From: Anaerolineae bacterium
GTDB taxonomy: Bacteria; Chloroflexota; Anaerolineae; DRVO01
Assembly: GCA_012719195.1 (NCBI GenBank)
Contig: JAAYAV010000053.1
Location: 1 to 19,885 of the forward strand
DNA length: 19,885 bases
Direction of reading: 5' to 3'
The notes below the pieces were generated by a model. That model ran no database searches and was not told the origin of the DNA. It saw only the letters and a program-made list of their open reading frames with translations. Shown here piece by piece: positions 5,750 through 14,765 of this stretch. How positions within the stretch are numbered: position 1 is the stretch's first letter; each line of letters begins with the position of its first letter. A program made the position numbers and the translations under genes.

Positions 5750-8260
5750 ATGCAGAGCAGCCTGTCAACACGACGAGACGGTCTCCGGTCCAGTGCCGAC
5801 TTAATGCCAAGCGATACCCCGCGGAAGGCGGACGGCGGGACGCTGGTCCGCATCCTAGCCCAACTGAGCGACAAGGCCGACAATGACCCCCTGGTTCGCA
5901 GGCGCGTACAGAGCCTGATCCGAGTCGCCTACGGGTTGCCCTCCAGCGAGGGGGGCTCACCGTCGCACAACCCGCTCCTGTTGGGCGCCGAGACGGTCAA
6001 GGGATTGACTCTCGGTGTTGCCGCGCTCACGGCGGCTCAGCAGCGCGACCTCGCCGTCGACGACCACTGGCAGCACGCCATCGCCACCGCCCTGACGGCT
6101 CGGGAACTCGCCCGGCGAGTGGGCGTGCGGGACCGCGATCGTGCCTTCGTAGCGGGCTTCCTTCACGACATCGGGTTGCTCGTTCCGCCGGCTACGGAGT
6201 TGGCTGCCGTTACAGACGCTCGCCATCTCCCCGACCATCCCGCGACGTCGGCGCTGCTGACCGAGCGATGGGGCCTAGCGCCCGAACTTGCGCAGGCCAT
6301 CCGGGACCATCACGATGCCCAGCTGCCCTACGTGATGGGGCAGGCTGCTCTCCTGACGCGCACGCTCCAGGTAGCCGACTGGTTGGCCGGAACCCAGGCG
6401 ATCGCTTCTCCGGGCGACCCAGCCGCACACAGCGGCGCACCGTCAGCCCGAGCCGATCTGCGGCTCGACGATGACGCCCTGGAGCAGCTTTGTCTGGGCT
6501 TGGGCCGGCGAGTGTCCCAGGTCTGCGACGCGCTCGGGCTCAAGGCCGTATCTGAGGACCTGGCTGCTCGAGCGCTCTTCCGTCTGCAGCTCCGTCGGGC
6601 TGGGGCGGACGCAATGCAGGCGCACGAGAGCTCTCGCCAGACGGCCGACGCTCCTTTGGCCGCGCTCATCGGTCGGGTGGCAGAGGCACTTCTGGAGTGC
6701 ACGAGCGACCAGGAGCGCCTGACGGCATACTGCCTGGCCGCCGTGGGCCGGCTCGGAGTAGAGCGGGTGCGTTGTGGTCTCTCCGTCTCTGGCGGCGAGG
6801 CGATGGCGGTGAGCTGTGCTGCCGCTGACCCCGGCACCGCCCAACCGGAACTCCGGTGCATGTCCCTCGAGGCTTGGCGAGCTATAGTCGAGGACCGCGT
6901 GTCGACCGGTTGTGTCGGCCACGCCTTCCTGGCGCTGGGCGATGGTCGCCGCCTCGATCTGCTCGTCCGCGTGGATCCCCACACCGATCGCGACGCCGTC
7001 ATGAGCGACCTGGACATTGCTCTGCGCCTGCTTGGGCTCGCCCTGGGGCAGCTGACAGCCACTCCCTCGAGGGAGCCGGCGAATGGCGAGGGTACCGCAG
7101 CCGCGTCTGGTGAGAGCCAGCCGGCGTCAACCGCCAGTCAGAACGATGCCCTACGCATCTTGGGCGAGATGGCCGGGGGTGCGGCCCACGACGTCAACAA
7201 CGCCCTGGCGGTGGTGCTCGGGCAGGCGCAGCTGGGGCAAGTGGCAGAGTCGGTGCTGGAGGCACGGGGCCACTTCGCCGCCATCGAACGGGCTTCACGT
7301 GACTGCGCCTCCATGGTGCGTCGCCTACAGGAGTTCGCCCGCAACTCCCGCCGGCCTCGCGTCGTCGGCGATGTGGACCTGGCGGCTTTAGCCAGGGAGA
7401 CGCTCGAACTGACTCGGCCGACTTGGAAGGACGGTGCCCAAAGGCGGGGCGCCTCCATAAGGACGGTGCTGGACCTACCTGCGCCGGTTCCGGTGAAGGC
7501 CGACGCCGGTGCCTTGCGACAGGTGGTGACGAATCTGATTCTGAACGCCTTGGACGCTATGCCCGCTGGCGGCACGCTTAGCCTTAAGGCCTGGTCGGAC
7601 GGCAAGCATGCTCAGCTGTCGGTGTCGGACACGGGCGCTGGAATGAGCGAAGACACGCTCTCCCGGGTCTTCGAGCCCTTCTTCACCACCAAGCGTGAAG
7701 AGGGGACAGGCCTGGGCCTAGCAGTATCCAAGCGGATCATTCACGAGTATGATGGCGACATCCGGGTTACCAGCCGGCCCGGGCTAGGCTCGGTGTTCAC
7801 CATCTCCTTGCCTTGTGCTGACCAAACCGCCGAAGCGCGTCCCACTGAACCCGCGACTTCGCTCCAACGAGCACTCCGGGTTCTGCTCATTGATGATGAG
7901 CCACAGGTGCGAGAGGTGCTCATCCGAATGTTGCGCCTCGACGGGCACCAGGCGGTAGCGGCCTCAACCGCGAGCGAGGGGCTGGATCTGCTGGAGCAGG
8001 AGAGCTTCGACCTCGTGATGACAGACCTCGGGCTGCCCGACATGCCGGGGTGGCAACTGGCGCGTGCGGCCAAGGACGGTGATCGCCACGTTCCTGTGAT
8101 CCTGGTCACCGGCTGGACCGAGGACGGAGATCGTCCCGCTCCAGTGGAGGGAGTGGACGCCGTCCTTGCCAAGCCGTTCGGTATGGTAGAACTGCGCCGA
8201 GTAGTGAAGGCGGCCACCGATGGTTGTGTAGAGAGGGACTGTCCCGATCTCGCCCGGTGA
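5750..8260 (+). CDS. HDOD - histidine kinase - receiver hybrid signalling protein
   Basis: This is an 836-residue protein with no membrane segment. The N-terminal ~250 residues form an HDOD/HD-like domain with HWQHAIATA, FLHDIG (His139-Asp140) and a later IRDHHD. Residues ~285-440 look like a GAF-type sensor fold; this is tentative. Next comes a HisKA domain with the phosphoacceptor His480 in GGAAHDVNNALAVV, then an HATPase with N-box Asn599, DTGAGM from 627 and FFTTKREEGTGLGLAVS. The C-terminus is a receiver domain with Asp715-Asp716, phosphoacceptor Asp759 and Lys808. It should autophosphorylate and pass phosphate to its own receiver. There is no DNA-binding output domain and no partner regulator in the window. 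The ribosome-binding site is weak (GCGAGG, 12 nt upstream). The lyxose-isomerase-like gene follows after 28 bp. Confidence 0.88.
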   Translation: MQSSLSTRRDGLRSSADLMPSDTPRKADGGTLVRILAQLSDKADNDPLVRRRVQSLIRVAYGLPSSEGGSPSHNPLLLGAETVKGLTLGVAALTAAQQRDLAVDDHWQHAIATALTARELARRVGVRDRDRAFVAGFLHDIGLLVPPATELAAVTDARHLPDHPATSALLTERWGLAPELAQAIRDHHDAQLPYVMGQAALLTRTLQVADWLAGTQAIASPGDPAAHSGAPSARADLRLDDDALEQLCLGLGRRVSQVCDALGLKAVSEDLAARALFRLQLRRAGADAMQAHESSRQTADAPLAALIGRVAEALLECTSDQERLTAYCLAAVGRLGVERVRCGLSVSGGEAMAVSCAAADPGTAQPELRCMSLEAWRAIVEDRVSTGCVGHAFLALGDGRRLDLLVRVDPHTDRDAVMSDLDIALRLLGLALGQLTATPSREPANGEGTAAASGESQPASTASQNDALRILGEMAGGAAHDVNNALAVVLGQAQLGQVAESVLEARGHFAAIERASRDCASMVRRLQEFARNSRRPRVVGDVDLAALARETLELTRPTWKDGAQRRGASIRTVLDLPAPVPVKADAGALRQVVTNLILNALDAMPAGGTLSLKAWSDGKHAQLSVSDTGAGMSEDTLSRVFEPFFTTKREEGTGLGLAVSKRIIHEYDGDIRVTSRPGLGSVFTISLPCADQTAEARPTEPATSLQRALRVLLIDDEPQVREVLIRMLRLDGHQAVAASTASEGLDLLEQESFDLVMTDLGLPDMPGWQLARAAKDGDRHVPVILVTGWTEDGDRPAPVEGVDAVLAKPFGMVELRRVVKAATDGCVERDCPDLAR

Positions 8261-8288
8261 CTCCGGCGGCACCTACAAGGAGGAGCAC

Positions 8289-8834
8289 TTGATCACTCAG
8301 AAGAAAAGGGATGAGGCAGTCGCCCGCGCCCTAACGTTCTTTGAGACCGCGAGCATCGCACTGACCGACGACGAGATGCAGCGCATAGAGGTGGCGGACT
8401 TCGGCCTCGGTCGCCTGGACGAGGTCGGCCTGGAGTTGCTCACCTACGTTAACACCGAGCGCGTCTGCGCCAAGGAACTCATTCTCTTCCCCTGGCAGAT
8501 CTGCCCCGAGCATCGGCATCCGGCCGTAACAGGTGAGCCGGGCAAGGAGGAGACCTTCCGCTGCCGCTGGGGAGAAGTCTACCTGTACGTCCCGGGACCG
8601 CGAACGGCCGACCAAAAGGGGAAGCCGCCGGCGGATCTCGCGGAACACATGACCGTCTGGCATGAGGTGATCTTGCGGCCCGGTGACCAGTACACCCTCT
8701 CGCCCGACACGCGGCACTGGTTCCAGGGAGGCCCGGAGGGAGCGGTAGTCTCCGAGTTCTCCACCCGCAGCCGTGACGAGTCCGACATCTTTACCGATCC
8801 GCGCATCGAGCGCGAGACAGTGATCGATGGCTAG
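8289..8834 (+). CDS. D-lyxose ketol-isomerase-like cupin protein
   Basis: This 181-residue cupin resembles the D-lyxose isomerase family, which interconverts D-lyxose and D-xylulose (and often D-mannose and D-fructose) using a bound divalent metal. Likely metal ligands are His75 and His77 in PEHRHP, a Glu at 87 or 88 in GKEETFRC, and His143 in DTRHWFQ. The start is a TTG at 8289 preceded by an excellent AAGGAGGAG (8277-8285), which outweighs the rare start codon. It lies 28 bp behind the HDOD kinase gene and may share its transcript. A GGCGCCC hairpin begins at its stop codon. Family assignment is fairly confident; the true sugar is not known. Confidence 0.8.
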   Translation: MITQKKRDEAVARALTFFETASIALTDDEMQRIEVADFGLGRLDEVGLELLTYVNTERVCAKELILFPWQICPEHRHPAVTGEPGKEETFRCRWGEVYLYVPGPRTADQKGKPPADLAEHMTVWHEVILRPGDQYTLSPDTRHWFQGGPEGAVVSEFSTRSRDESDIFTDPRIERETVIDG

Positions 8835-8864
8835 GCGCCCCTTCTCCGACTGACAGAGGGCGCC
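8834..8864 (+). terminator. Hairpin at the end of the isomerase gene
   Basis: GGCGCCC (8834-8840) pairs with GGGCGCC (8858-8864) around a 17-nt loop. The first base is the last base of the stop codon. No T-tract follows, so it is only a probable 3'-end structure. Confidence 0.35.
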
Positions 8865-8962
8865 GAGCCGGGACCGGGGCCGGCTCCCCCCGAGACCCAG
8901 TGCTCCGCCAACCACAGGCGGCTCAGCCTCAGGAATGCGAGTGAGGTTGGGCCGCCCCGCCT

Positions 8963-8991
8963 TTGACCTTCTCTGCCCCTGAGGCTAGGAT
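8963..8991 (+). promoter_or_regulatory. Sigma70-type promoter of the uronate-isomerase-like gene
   Basis: TTGACC (8963-8968) and TAGGAT (8986-8991) are separated by 17 bp. The start site would be near 8998 and the leader about 60 nt to the ATG at 9059. It lies inside the longest open frame, which supports the shorter protein start. Confidence 0.55.
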
Positions 8992-9058
8992 ACCCGTCAG
9001 CCTGACCGCCCGGCCGCGATGGCCGGCAGGTACCACTGCGCACTTCCGCGGAGGACGG

Positions 9059-10351
9059 ATGAACCTAGATCTCGTGAACAGGCTATACCGTCAGCTTGAT
9101 GCCCTTCCCATCTATGACATCCACACGCACATCCGTGCCGAGCGCCCCTTCGCCGCCAGCCTGGCGGACATCATCGGCTACCACTACTACACCGAGTTGG
9201 CGAACTCGGCTCAGTACCGTGCCGAATTCGCCGATGAGACCGACCCCGCGCAGGTGGTGCGGCAGGTAGTGGAGCGACTGCCGCTCCTGTCCAACACGGT
9301 GCAGTTCGACTGGCTGACCGTGATCGGCGAGGAGTTCCTCGGCATCGAGAGGCGACACTGGCTCACGCGCTCCTGGTCCGAGTTGATGGAGCGGGCGCAG
9401 CAGGCGATCGACGCGCCCGATTACCAGGAGCGGGTGTTGCGGCGGAGTAACGTGCGCCGCATTTACATGACCAACGCCTGCGATGAGACCCTGACTGGGT
9501 ACGACGCCGGCCTACTGGTGCCGTGTCTGCGGACGGACGCGTTCGTGTTCGAGATGGACAAGCCAGGCGAGAGAGACAGGCTGGCGCGCGCATCGGGCGG
9601 CTCTCTCCTGACTGCGGCCGACTTCACCTCGGCCCTGGAGATCGTGTTTCGCCGGTTCCACGGCCTGGGAATGGCGTACGCGGCCATCTCCACCGTGCCT
9701 AACCTTAAGACCAGACCGGTGAGCGCGGACGAAGCGCAAGCCATCTGGGAGCGGATGCTGGCCGGGAAGGCGCTGGACGACGCGAGCCGACAGGCATGGG
9801 CCGCCTTTGGCCTCAATGCTGTAGCCGAGAACTGCCAGAGGGTAGGCAAGCCCTTCCACCTCATGGTGGGCGTGCGGCGCGGCGCCTATCCCGCCGGGGT
9901 AAGCGGTGGACGCGATCTGCCCGATTCGGTGAACTCTCTGGCTGGGTACGACTACCTGTTCAACCAGTTCCCGGAGGTGCGCTTCCCGACATCCGTTCTG
10001 GCTGAGTCCATGGGGCTCGAACTCACGTCATCAGCCTGGATCCGGCACAACGTGTACCCCAGCGGCCACTGGTGGTACCTGAACAACCCGGTGGACATCG
10101 CTCGCGAGGTGCGCCGGCGGCTGGACGTAGTGCCTGCATCAAAGCTGGTGGGCTACTACTCCGACGCCTACTGCGTGGAGTTCATCCTGCCCAAGTTTCG
10201 GATGTACAAGTACGAGCTGGCGTGCGCCCTCGCCGAGAGGGTCGAGCGGAGTCAGAGTCATCCCAACATGGGGGCCCTGTCCGAGGACGACGCGCTCGAT
10301 CTTGGCCGGGCGCTCCTCGTGGACAACCCGGTCAGTCTGTTCGAGCGCTAG
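9059..10351 (+). CDS. Uronate-isomerase-like amidohydrolase-superfamily enzyme
   Basis: This is a 430-residue protein. The N-terminal YDIHTH motif supplies metal ligands His22 and His24. The C-terminal half aligns by eye with uronate isomerases (UxaC): GHWWYLNNPVDI (336-347) resembles the WWFND block, and LVGYYSDAYCVEF with Asp369, followed by RMYKYELACAL, resembles the TDSR-xFLSYxRHEYFRRI region. UxaC converts glucuronate or galacturonate to the ketose. The Arg of TDSR is Tyr371 here, so the acid substrate may differ. ATG 9059 is preceded by GGAGG at 9050-9054; the frame is open to 8963, but that part carries the promoter. Its TAG stop shares the CTAG tetramer with the stop of convergent mutM. 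Confidence 0.72.
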   Translation: MNLDLVNRLYRQLDALPIYDIHTHIRAERPFAASLADIIGYHYYTELANSAQYRAEFADETDPAQVVRQVVERLPLLSNTVQFDWLTVIGEEFLGIERRHWLTRSWSELMERAQQAIDAPDYQERVLRRSNVRRIYMTNACDETLTGYDAGLLVPCLRTDAFVFEMDKPGERDRLARASGGSLLTAADFTSALEIVFRRFHGLGMAYAAISTVPNLKTRPVSADEAQAIWERMLAGKALDDASRQAWAAFGLNAVAENCQRVGKPFHLMVGVRRGAYPAGVSGGRDLPDSVNSLAGYDYLFNQFPEVRFPTSVLAESMGLELTSSAWIRHNVYPSGHWWYLNNPVDIAREVRRRLDVVPASKLVGYYSDAYCVEFILPKFRMYKYELACALAERVERSQSHPNMGALSEDDALDLGRALLVDNPVSLFER

Positions 10352-11172
10352 TCCTGGTCGGGAACCGGCTGACACACGGGGCAGTAGCAGGCACTGCGGC
10401 CGCCCAAACGCATCCGTTGCATCGGGGCGCCACAGCGAAGGCAGGGCTCGCCGGCACGGCCGTAGGCCTGCAGGCATTCCTGATTGCCACCCGCCTCGCC
10501 TCGGCCATCAACGTAGTCGGAGATAGTGGTGCCGCGGTTGGCGATGCCCTGGTGGAGAACGGTGCGGATGGCGGACAGAAGGCGGGCTGCCGCCGGCTCA
10601 TCCAGTGAGCCCGCCGGTGTAGTCGGGTGTACTCGGGCGAGATAGAGGGCCTCATCGGCGTAGATGTTGCCCAGCCCGGCGATTGCGGACTGGTCCAGGA
10701 GGAGCGACTTGATGGGCCTCCGTCGACCAGCCAACAGGGCGCGAAACGCTTCGTCGTCGAGGTCGGCGGCCAGTGGCTCCGGCCCGAGCCTCTCGAGAAA
10801 GGTGCCGGCATCATCGACCAGGCATAGCCGGCCGAACTTGCGCAGGTCCGCGTACCATAGGACGCTGCCACCCGAGAGCCCGAATCGCACACGGGCATAC
10901 TCGGGCGGTTCGGGTGAATCGCTTAGTATCAGTCTTCCGGTCATGCCGAGGTGGATCATCAGGTAGGGCCGACTCTCGAGCTCGACCATGATGTGTTTGC
11001 CCCGCCGCAGCACGGCCACGATGCGACCGCCCGCGACACCCTCGCGGAACGCCTGGAGGTCGGGCATCCGTATCACCAGCGGATCGATCACCTCTAGCTC
11101 CGCAATGGTGACCCCGACAAGTCTCGGGCGAATGGTCTGCACAACAGTCTCGACTTCAGGTAGTTCCGGCAT
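10348..11172 (-). CDS. mutM: Formamidopyrimidine-DNA glycosylase (Fpg/MutM)
   Basis: This 274-residue base-excision repair enzyme removes 8-oxoguanine and formamidopyrimidines and nicks the abasic site. The mature N-terminus begins PELPEVETV with catalytic Pro2 and Glu3 (counting Met as 1). Lys59 sits in LRRGKH, MTGRL follows HLG, and GLGNIYADEALYLARVHP is the helix-two-turn-helix. A C-terminal zinc finger has CLRC and CPVC separated by 16 residues, with GRSACY before the last pair. Length and all key residues are typical. It is divergent from dnaE, with 119 bp between the starts, and convergent with the uronate-isomerase-like gene, overlapping by 4 bp. GGAGG lies 13 nt before the start, an unusually long spacing. 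Confidence 0.96.
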   Translation of the reverse strand: MPELPEVETVVQTIRPRLVGVTIAELEVIDPLVIRMPDLQAFREGVAGGRIVAVLRRGKHIMVELESRPYLMIHLGMTGRLILSDSPEPPEYARVRFGLSGGSVLWYADLRKFGRLCLVDDAGTFLERLGPEPLAADLDDEAFRALLAGRRRPIKSLLLDQSAIAGLGNIYADEALYLARVHPTTPAGSLDEPAAARLLSAIRTVLHQGIANRGTTISDYVDGRGEAGGNQECLQAYGRAGEPCLRCGAPMQRMRLGGRSACYCPVCQPVPDQD

Positions 11173-11291
11173 GGTGGGGAAAGAACCTCCACATTAGGGC
11201 CTCAGGGCCTCTTGATTCTAGCCTTCGGCTCGGGCAAGCGCTATACGCGGCATACGACCGCCATAACGGTGTCACAATAGGATAGCAGCTG

Positions 11292-14200
11292 ATGTCGTTC
11301 GCTCACCTGCATGTTCATAGCGAGTTCTCCCTCCTCGACGGCCTCTCCCGGGTCAAGGATTTGGCGTCTCGGGCCGCCGAGCTGAAGATGCCGGCCGTCG
11401 CCCTGACCGACCACGGAGTAATGTACGGCGTCATTCCCTTCTACCGCGCCGCCGTCGACGCGGGCGTGAAGCCAATCATCGGCTGCGAGATGTACCTTTC
11501 GCCCCGCGGCATGCAGGACCGTCACCCACAGCTGGATCGAACTCCCTCGCACATCACTCTGTTGGCGGCGGATAAGGCCGGCTACGGCAACCTCCTCCGC
11601 ATCGCCTCTGCCGGCCAGCTAGAGGGGTTCTACTACCGCCCGCGTGTGGACAAGGACTTCCTGGCCCGGCACTCCGAAGGGGTGATCGCCCTCAGCGGCT
11701 GCGGCAGTGGCGAACTGGCCCGACTGGCAGCCGAGGAGCGCGTGGAAGACGCCACCGAGGTGGCACGCTGGTACCGAGACGTCTTTGGAGATCGCTTCTA
11801 CGTCGAGCTTCAGTACCACGAGGGCCTGCCCGAACTGGCAAAAGCCAACCGACACCTGGTCTCCATCGCACGTTCGCTCGGCATCGGTCTCGTAGCGACG
11901 AACGACGTGCACTACGTCCGGCGCGAGCACGCTACCATTCAGGACGTACTCCTGTGCGTACAGACGGGTTCCACCGTGGGCCAGACCGATCGTATGAGGA
12001 TGAGCGACGACGGCTATTACCTCAAGAGCCGGGCCGATATGGAGATGATGTTCGGGGACCTCCCGGACGCGCTGGACAACACTCTCGCCATCGCGGAGCG
12101 CTGCGAGTTCAGCCTCGGCCGGCGGAAGTACCACCTCCCCAAGTTCCCCGTACCGGACGGCATCACCTCCCAGGCCTATCTGCGACGGCTCTGTGAGGAA
12201 GGCGTGAGCCGGCTGTATGGGGAGATCTCCGATGCCGTCCGGCAGCGGCTTGACTACGAGCTGGGCGTCATCCACCAGATGGGATTCGATGACTACTTCC
12301 TGATCGTGTGGGATTTGGTCGACGAGGCGAGGCGGCGTGGCATCTGGTGGAACGTCCGCGGTTCGGGCGCGGGCAGTATGGTAGCCTATGCCTTGGGTGT
12401 CACTCGGCTGGACCCGCTTCGCCACCAACTCATGTTCGAGCGCTTCCTCAATCCCGGACGCGTTACGATGCCCGACATCGACCTCGACCTTCCCGATGAT
12501 CGACGCGATGAGCTCATCAGCTACGTGGTCTCGCGTTACGGCTCGGACAAGGTGGCTCAGATCATCACTTTCGGCACGATGGGCCCGAAGGCAGCCATCC
12601 GGGACGCCGGCCGCGCGCTGGATATGCCTCTGCCGGAGGTGGACCGGCTCGCGAAGCTGGTGCCGAATGGACCAAAGGTCAGCCTGGGTGACGCCCTCGA
12701 GGTGGGCGAGTTCCGGGACTTGGTCGAATCCTCCGGCGAGCATCGGCGCCTTCTGGAGGTGGCTCAGGGGCTGGAGGGCATAGCCCGCCATGCCAGCACC
12801 CATGCCGCCGGCGTAGTCATCGCCGATCGGCCGCTGGTGGAGTACACACCGCTCCACCGCACCACCCATGGCGAGGGCGCCATCACCCAGTACCCCATGG
12901 ATGTGGTGGAGGACCTCGGCCTACTCAAGGTGGACTTCCTGGGTCTCTCGACACTGACGGCCATACGCCTAGCGGCGCAGCTGATCGAGGAGCGGCACGG
13001 GGTCCACTACGACCTGGATACCATCCCGCTGGGAGACCCAAAGTCGTTTGAGCTGCTCACGTCGGGGGACGTGACCGGCCTGTTCCAGGTTGAGAGCACG
13101 GGCATGCGCCGAGTGCTGCGCAGCCTGAAACCGGCGAGTGTCGAGGACATCATGGCCGTTATCGCCCTCTATCGGCCCGGGCCGATGCAGTTCATCGATG
13201 ACTTCATCGCCTGTCGACATGGCAAGATGCAGCCGTCCTACGTGCACCCCTCCCTCGAGCCTATCCTCGGGGAAACATACGGAGTCTGCGTCTACCAGGA
13301 GCAGATCATCCGCATCCTGACTGACCTGGCCGGCTACGACCCGGGCGAGGCGGACAAAGTACGGCGTGCCGTGTCCAAGAAGAAGCAGTCCGACCTGCGC
13401 AAGCATCGAGGGGGCTTCGTCCAGGGGGCTATGACGCACGGTGGACTGAGCGAGGATGCGGCCAACAAGATCTTCGACGCCTTCGAGTTCTTCGCCAACT
13501 ACGGCTTCAATCGGGCCCATGCGGCCGACTACGCCGCCGTTACCTGTCAGACGGCCTACTTGAAGGCCCACTACCCGGTCGAGTACACCTCCGCCTCGCT
13601 TACCATCGAGCGCGGCAACTCAGAGAAAGTCGCCGGGCTCATCACCGAAGCCCGCCGGCTCGGGATTGAGGTCCTGCCGCCCGACATCAACCACAGTGAG
13701 ATGCAGTTCACCATCGAGGGCGACTCCATCCGCTTCGGCCTCGGGGCGGTGAAGAACGTGGGTGAGGGGGCAATTGAGCTTATGGTGGAGGCGCGGCGTG
13801 AAGGCGGCCCCTTTGCCAGCCTCGATGACCTGGCGTCTCGGGTTGACCTGCGGCAACTGAACAAGAGAGTGCTGGAGTGCCTGATCCGCGCCGGAGCCCT
13901 GGACTCTTTCGGTGAGCGGGGAAGCATGCTCGATTCGCTCGACAGCCTGGTGGCCGTGAGCCAGCAGATCCACCAGGCGCGACAGGCTGGCCAGCTGACC
14001 ATGTTCGACATGGCGGCGGGCGTGGCGCCGCCGACGGTCCACTTCAACGGCAACTCCGCGTCTGCCGAACCTATCTCGCTGAAGGAGCGCCTGGCCTGGG
14101 AGCGCGAGTTGTTGGGCGTCTACCTCTCCGAGCACCCGCTCTACAAGTGGACTGATGCACTCGCCGATCGCGTCACTGCCGTCACCTCTGAGATCAGCGA

Positions 14201-14765
14201 GGAGATGGTGGGCCAGAACGTCACCATGGCGGGAGTGGTGCAGGGAGTCCGCCGTATCACCACCAGGCGGGGTGACGCCATGGCGGTCGTCACCCTGGAG
14301 GACCTGCATGGCTCGATGGACGTCGTGGTCTTCCCGCGCACGTGGAAGGACACAGAGCCTCTCTGGCAGGAGGGGAAGCTCGTCCTGCTTCGCGGTCGGG
14401 TGGACAGCCGCCAGGACGCCTTCCAGGTAGTGGTCGAGAGCGCTACCGACGAGATCGTCCGGCCGGAACTAACCGTCACTCCCGAGGAGGAGCCCAGGGC
14501 GCGCCGGCTGATGGTGGAGATCGCCCGCTCCACTGACCCGGAGCGAGACGGGCAATGTCTTCGTCTTCTCTGCGAGCTCACTCGCTCAGCTCAGGGCCAG
14601 GACGAGATCTCCGTGCTGGTCCGGGACGGCGATCGCACCACCTTGAGGATAGACTTCCCCAACGCCCGGACGTGCGTCACCGACGAGATGGTGGGCCGAG
14701 TCCGGGGAATACCCGGCGCCGCCCGGTGCTGGGTCGAACCGGCCTATGTAGGAGGAGAACCGTAG
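11292..14765 (+). CDS. dnaE: DNA polymerase III alpha subunit (DnaE)
   Basis: This is the 1157-residue replicative polymerase catalytic subunit. The N-terminal PHP domain (about 1-210) keeps candidate metal ligands His7, His9, Asp16, His41, Glu66, His87, Cys137, Asp205 and His207. The palm carries PDIDLDLPDD with catalytic Asp395 and Asp397 and LKVDFLGL with Asp548. The GSGAGSMVAYALG block, the YQEQIIRI region, a C-terminal OB fold (GVVQGVRRITTRRGD) and a small tail follow. Length is typical of DnaE1. No consensus promoter or strong ribosome-binding site is obvious in the 119 bp upstream. The stop overlaps the GTG of the YbaK-like gene by one base (TAGTG). Confidence 0.97.
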   Translation: MSFAHLHVHSEFSLLDGLSRVKDLASRAAELKMPAVALTDHGVMYGVIPFYRAAVDAGVKPIIGCEMYLSPRGMQDRHPQLDRTPSHITLLAADKAGYGNLLRIASAGQLEGFYYRPRVDKDFLARHSEGVIALSGCGSGELARLAAEERVEDATEVARWYRDVFGDRFYVELQYHEGLPELAKANRHLVSIARSLGIGLVATNDVHYVRREHATIQDVLLCVQTGSTVGQTDRMRMSDDGYYLKSRADMEMMFGDLPDALDNTLAIAERCEFSLGRRKYHLPKFPVPDGITSQAYLRRLCEEGVSRLYGEISDAVRQRLDYELGVIHQMGFDDYFLIVWDLVDEARRRGIWWNVRGSGAGSMVAYALGVTRLDPLRHQLMFERFLNPGRVTMPDIDLDLPDDRRDELISYVVSRYGSDKVAQIITFGTMGPKAAIRDAGRALDMPLPEVDRLAKLVPNGPKVSLGDALEVGEFRDLVESSGEHRRLLEVAQGLEGIARHASTHAAGVVIADRPLVEYTPLHRTTHGEGAITQYPMDVVEDLGLLKVDFLGLSTLTAIRLAAQLIEERHGVHYDLDTIPLGDPKSFELLTSGDVTGLFQVESTGMRRVLRSLKPASVEDIMAVIALYRPGPMQFIDDFIACRHGKMQPSYVHPSLEPILGETYGVCVYQEQIIRILTDLAGYDPGEADKVRRAVSKKKQSDLRKHRGGFVQGAMTHGGLSEDAANKIFDAFEFFANYGFNRAHAADYAAVTCQTAYLKAHYPVEYTSASLTIERGNSEKVAGLITEARRLGIEVLPPDINHSEMQFTIEGDSIRFGLGAVKNVGEGAIELMVEARREGGPFASLDDLASRVDLRQLNKRVLECLIRAGALDSFGERGSMLDSLDSLVAVSQQIHQARQAGQLTMFDMAAGVAPPTVHFNGNSASAEPISLKERLAWERELLGVYLSEHPLYKWTDALADRVTAVTSEISEEMVGQNVTMAGVVQGVRRITTRRGDAMAVVTLEDLHGSMDVVVFPRTWKDTEPLWQEGKLVLLRGRVDSRQDAFQVVVESATDEIVRPELTVTPEEEPRARRLMVEIARSTDPERDGQCLRLLCELTRSAQGQDEISVLVRDGDRTTLRIDFPNARTCVTDEMVGRVRGIPGAARCWVEPAYVGGEP

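Noticed and set aside
8963..9058. N-terminal extension of the uronate-isomerase-like protein
   Set aside because: It contains the promoter-like boxes, and a GGAGG site supports ATG 9059.
11173..11291. Search for a promoter pair between mutM and dnaE
   Set aside because: Only weak boxes were seen (for example TTGTGA-N17-TATGCC on the minus strand), not good enough to annotate.
11619..12869. 416-codon minus-strand open frame inside dnaE
   Set aside because: It is a shadow of dnaE, caused by GC-rich codon use; no motif or start signal supports it.
14555..14764. N-terminal extension of the YbaK-like protein
   Set aside because: It overlaps the dnaE coding end and lies before a GGAGGAG site that supports GTG 14765.
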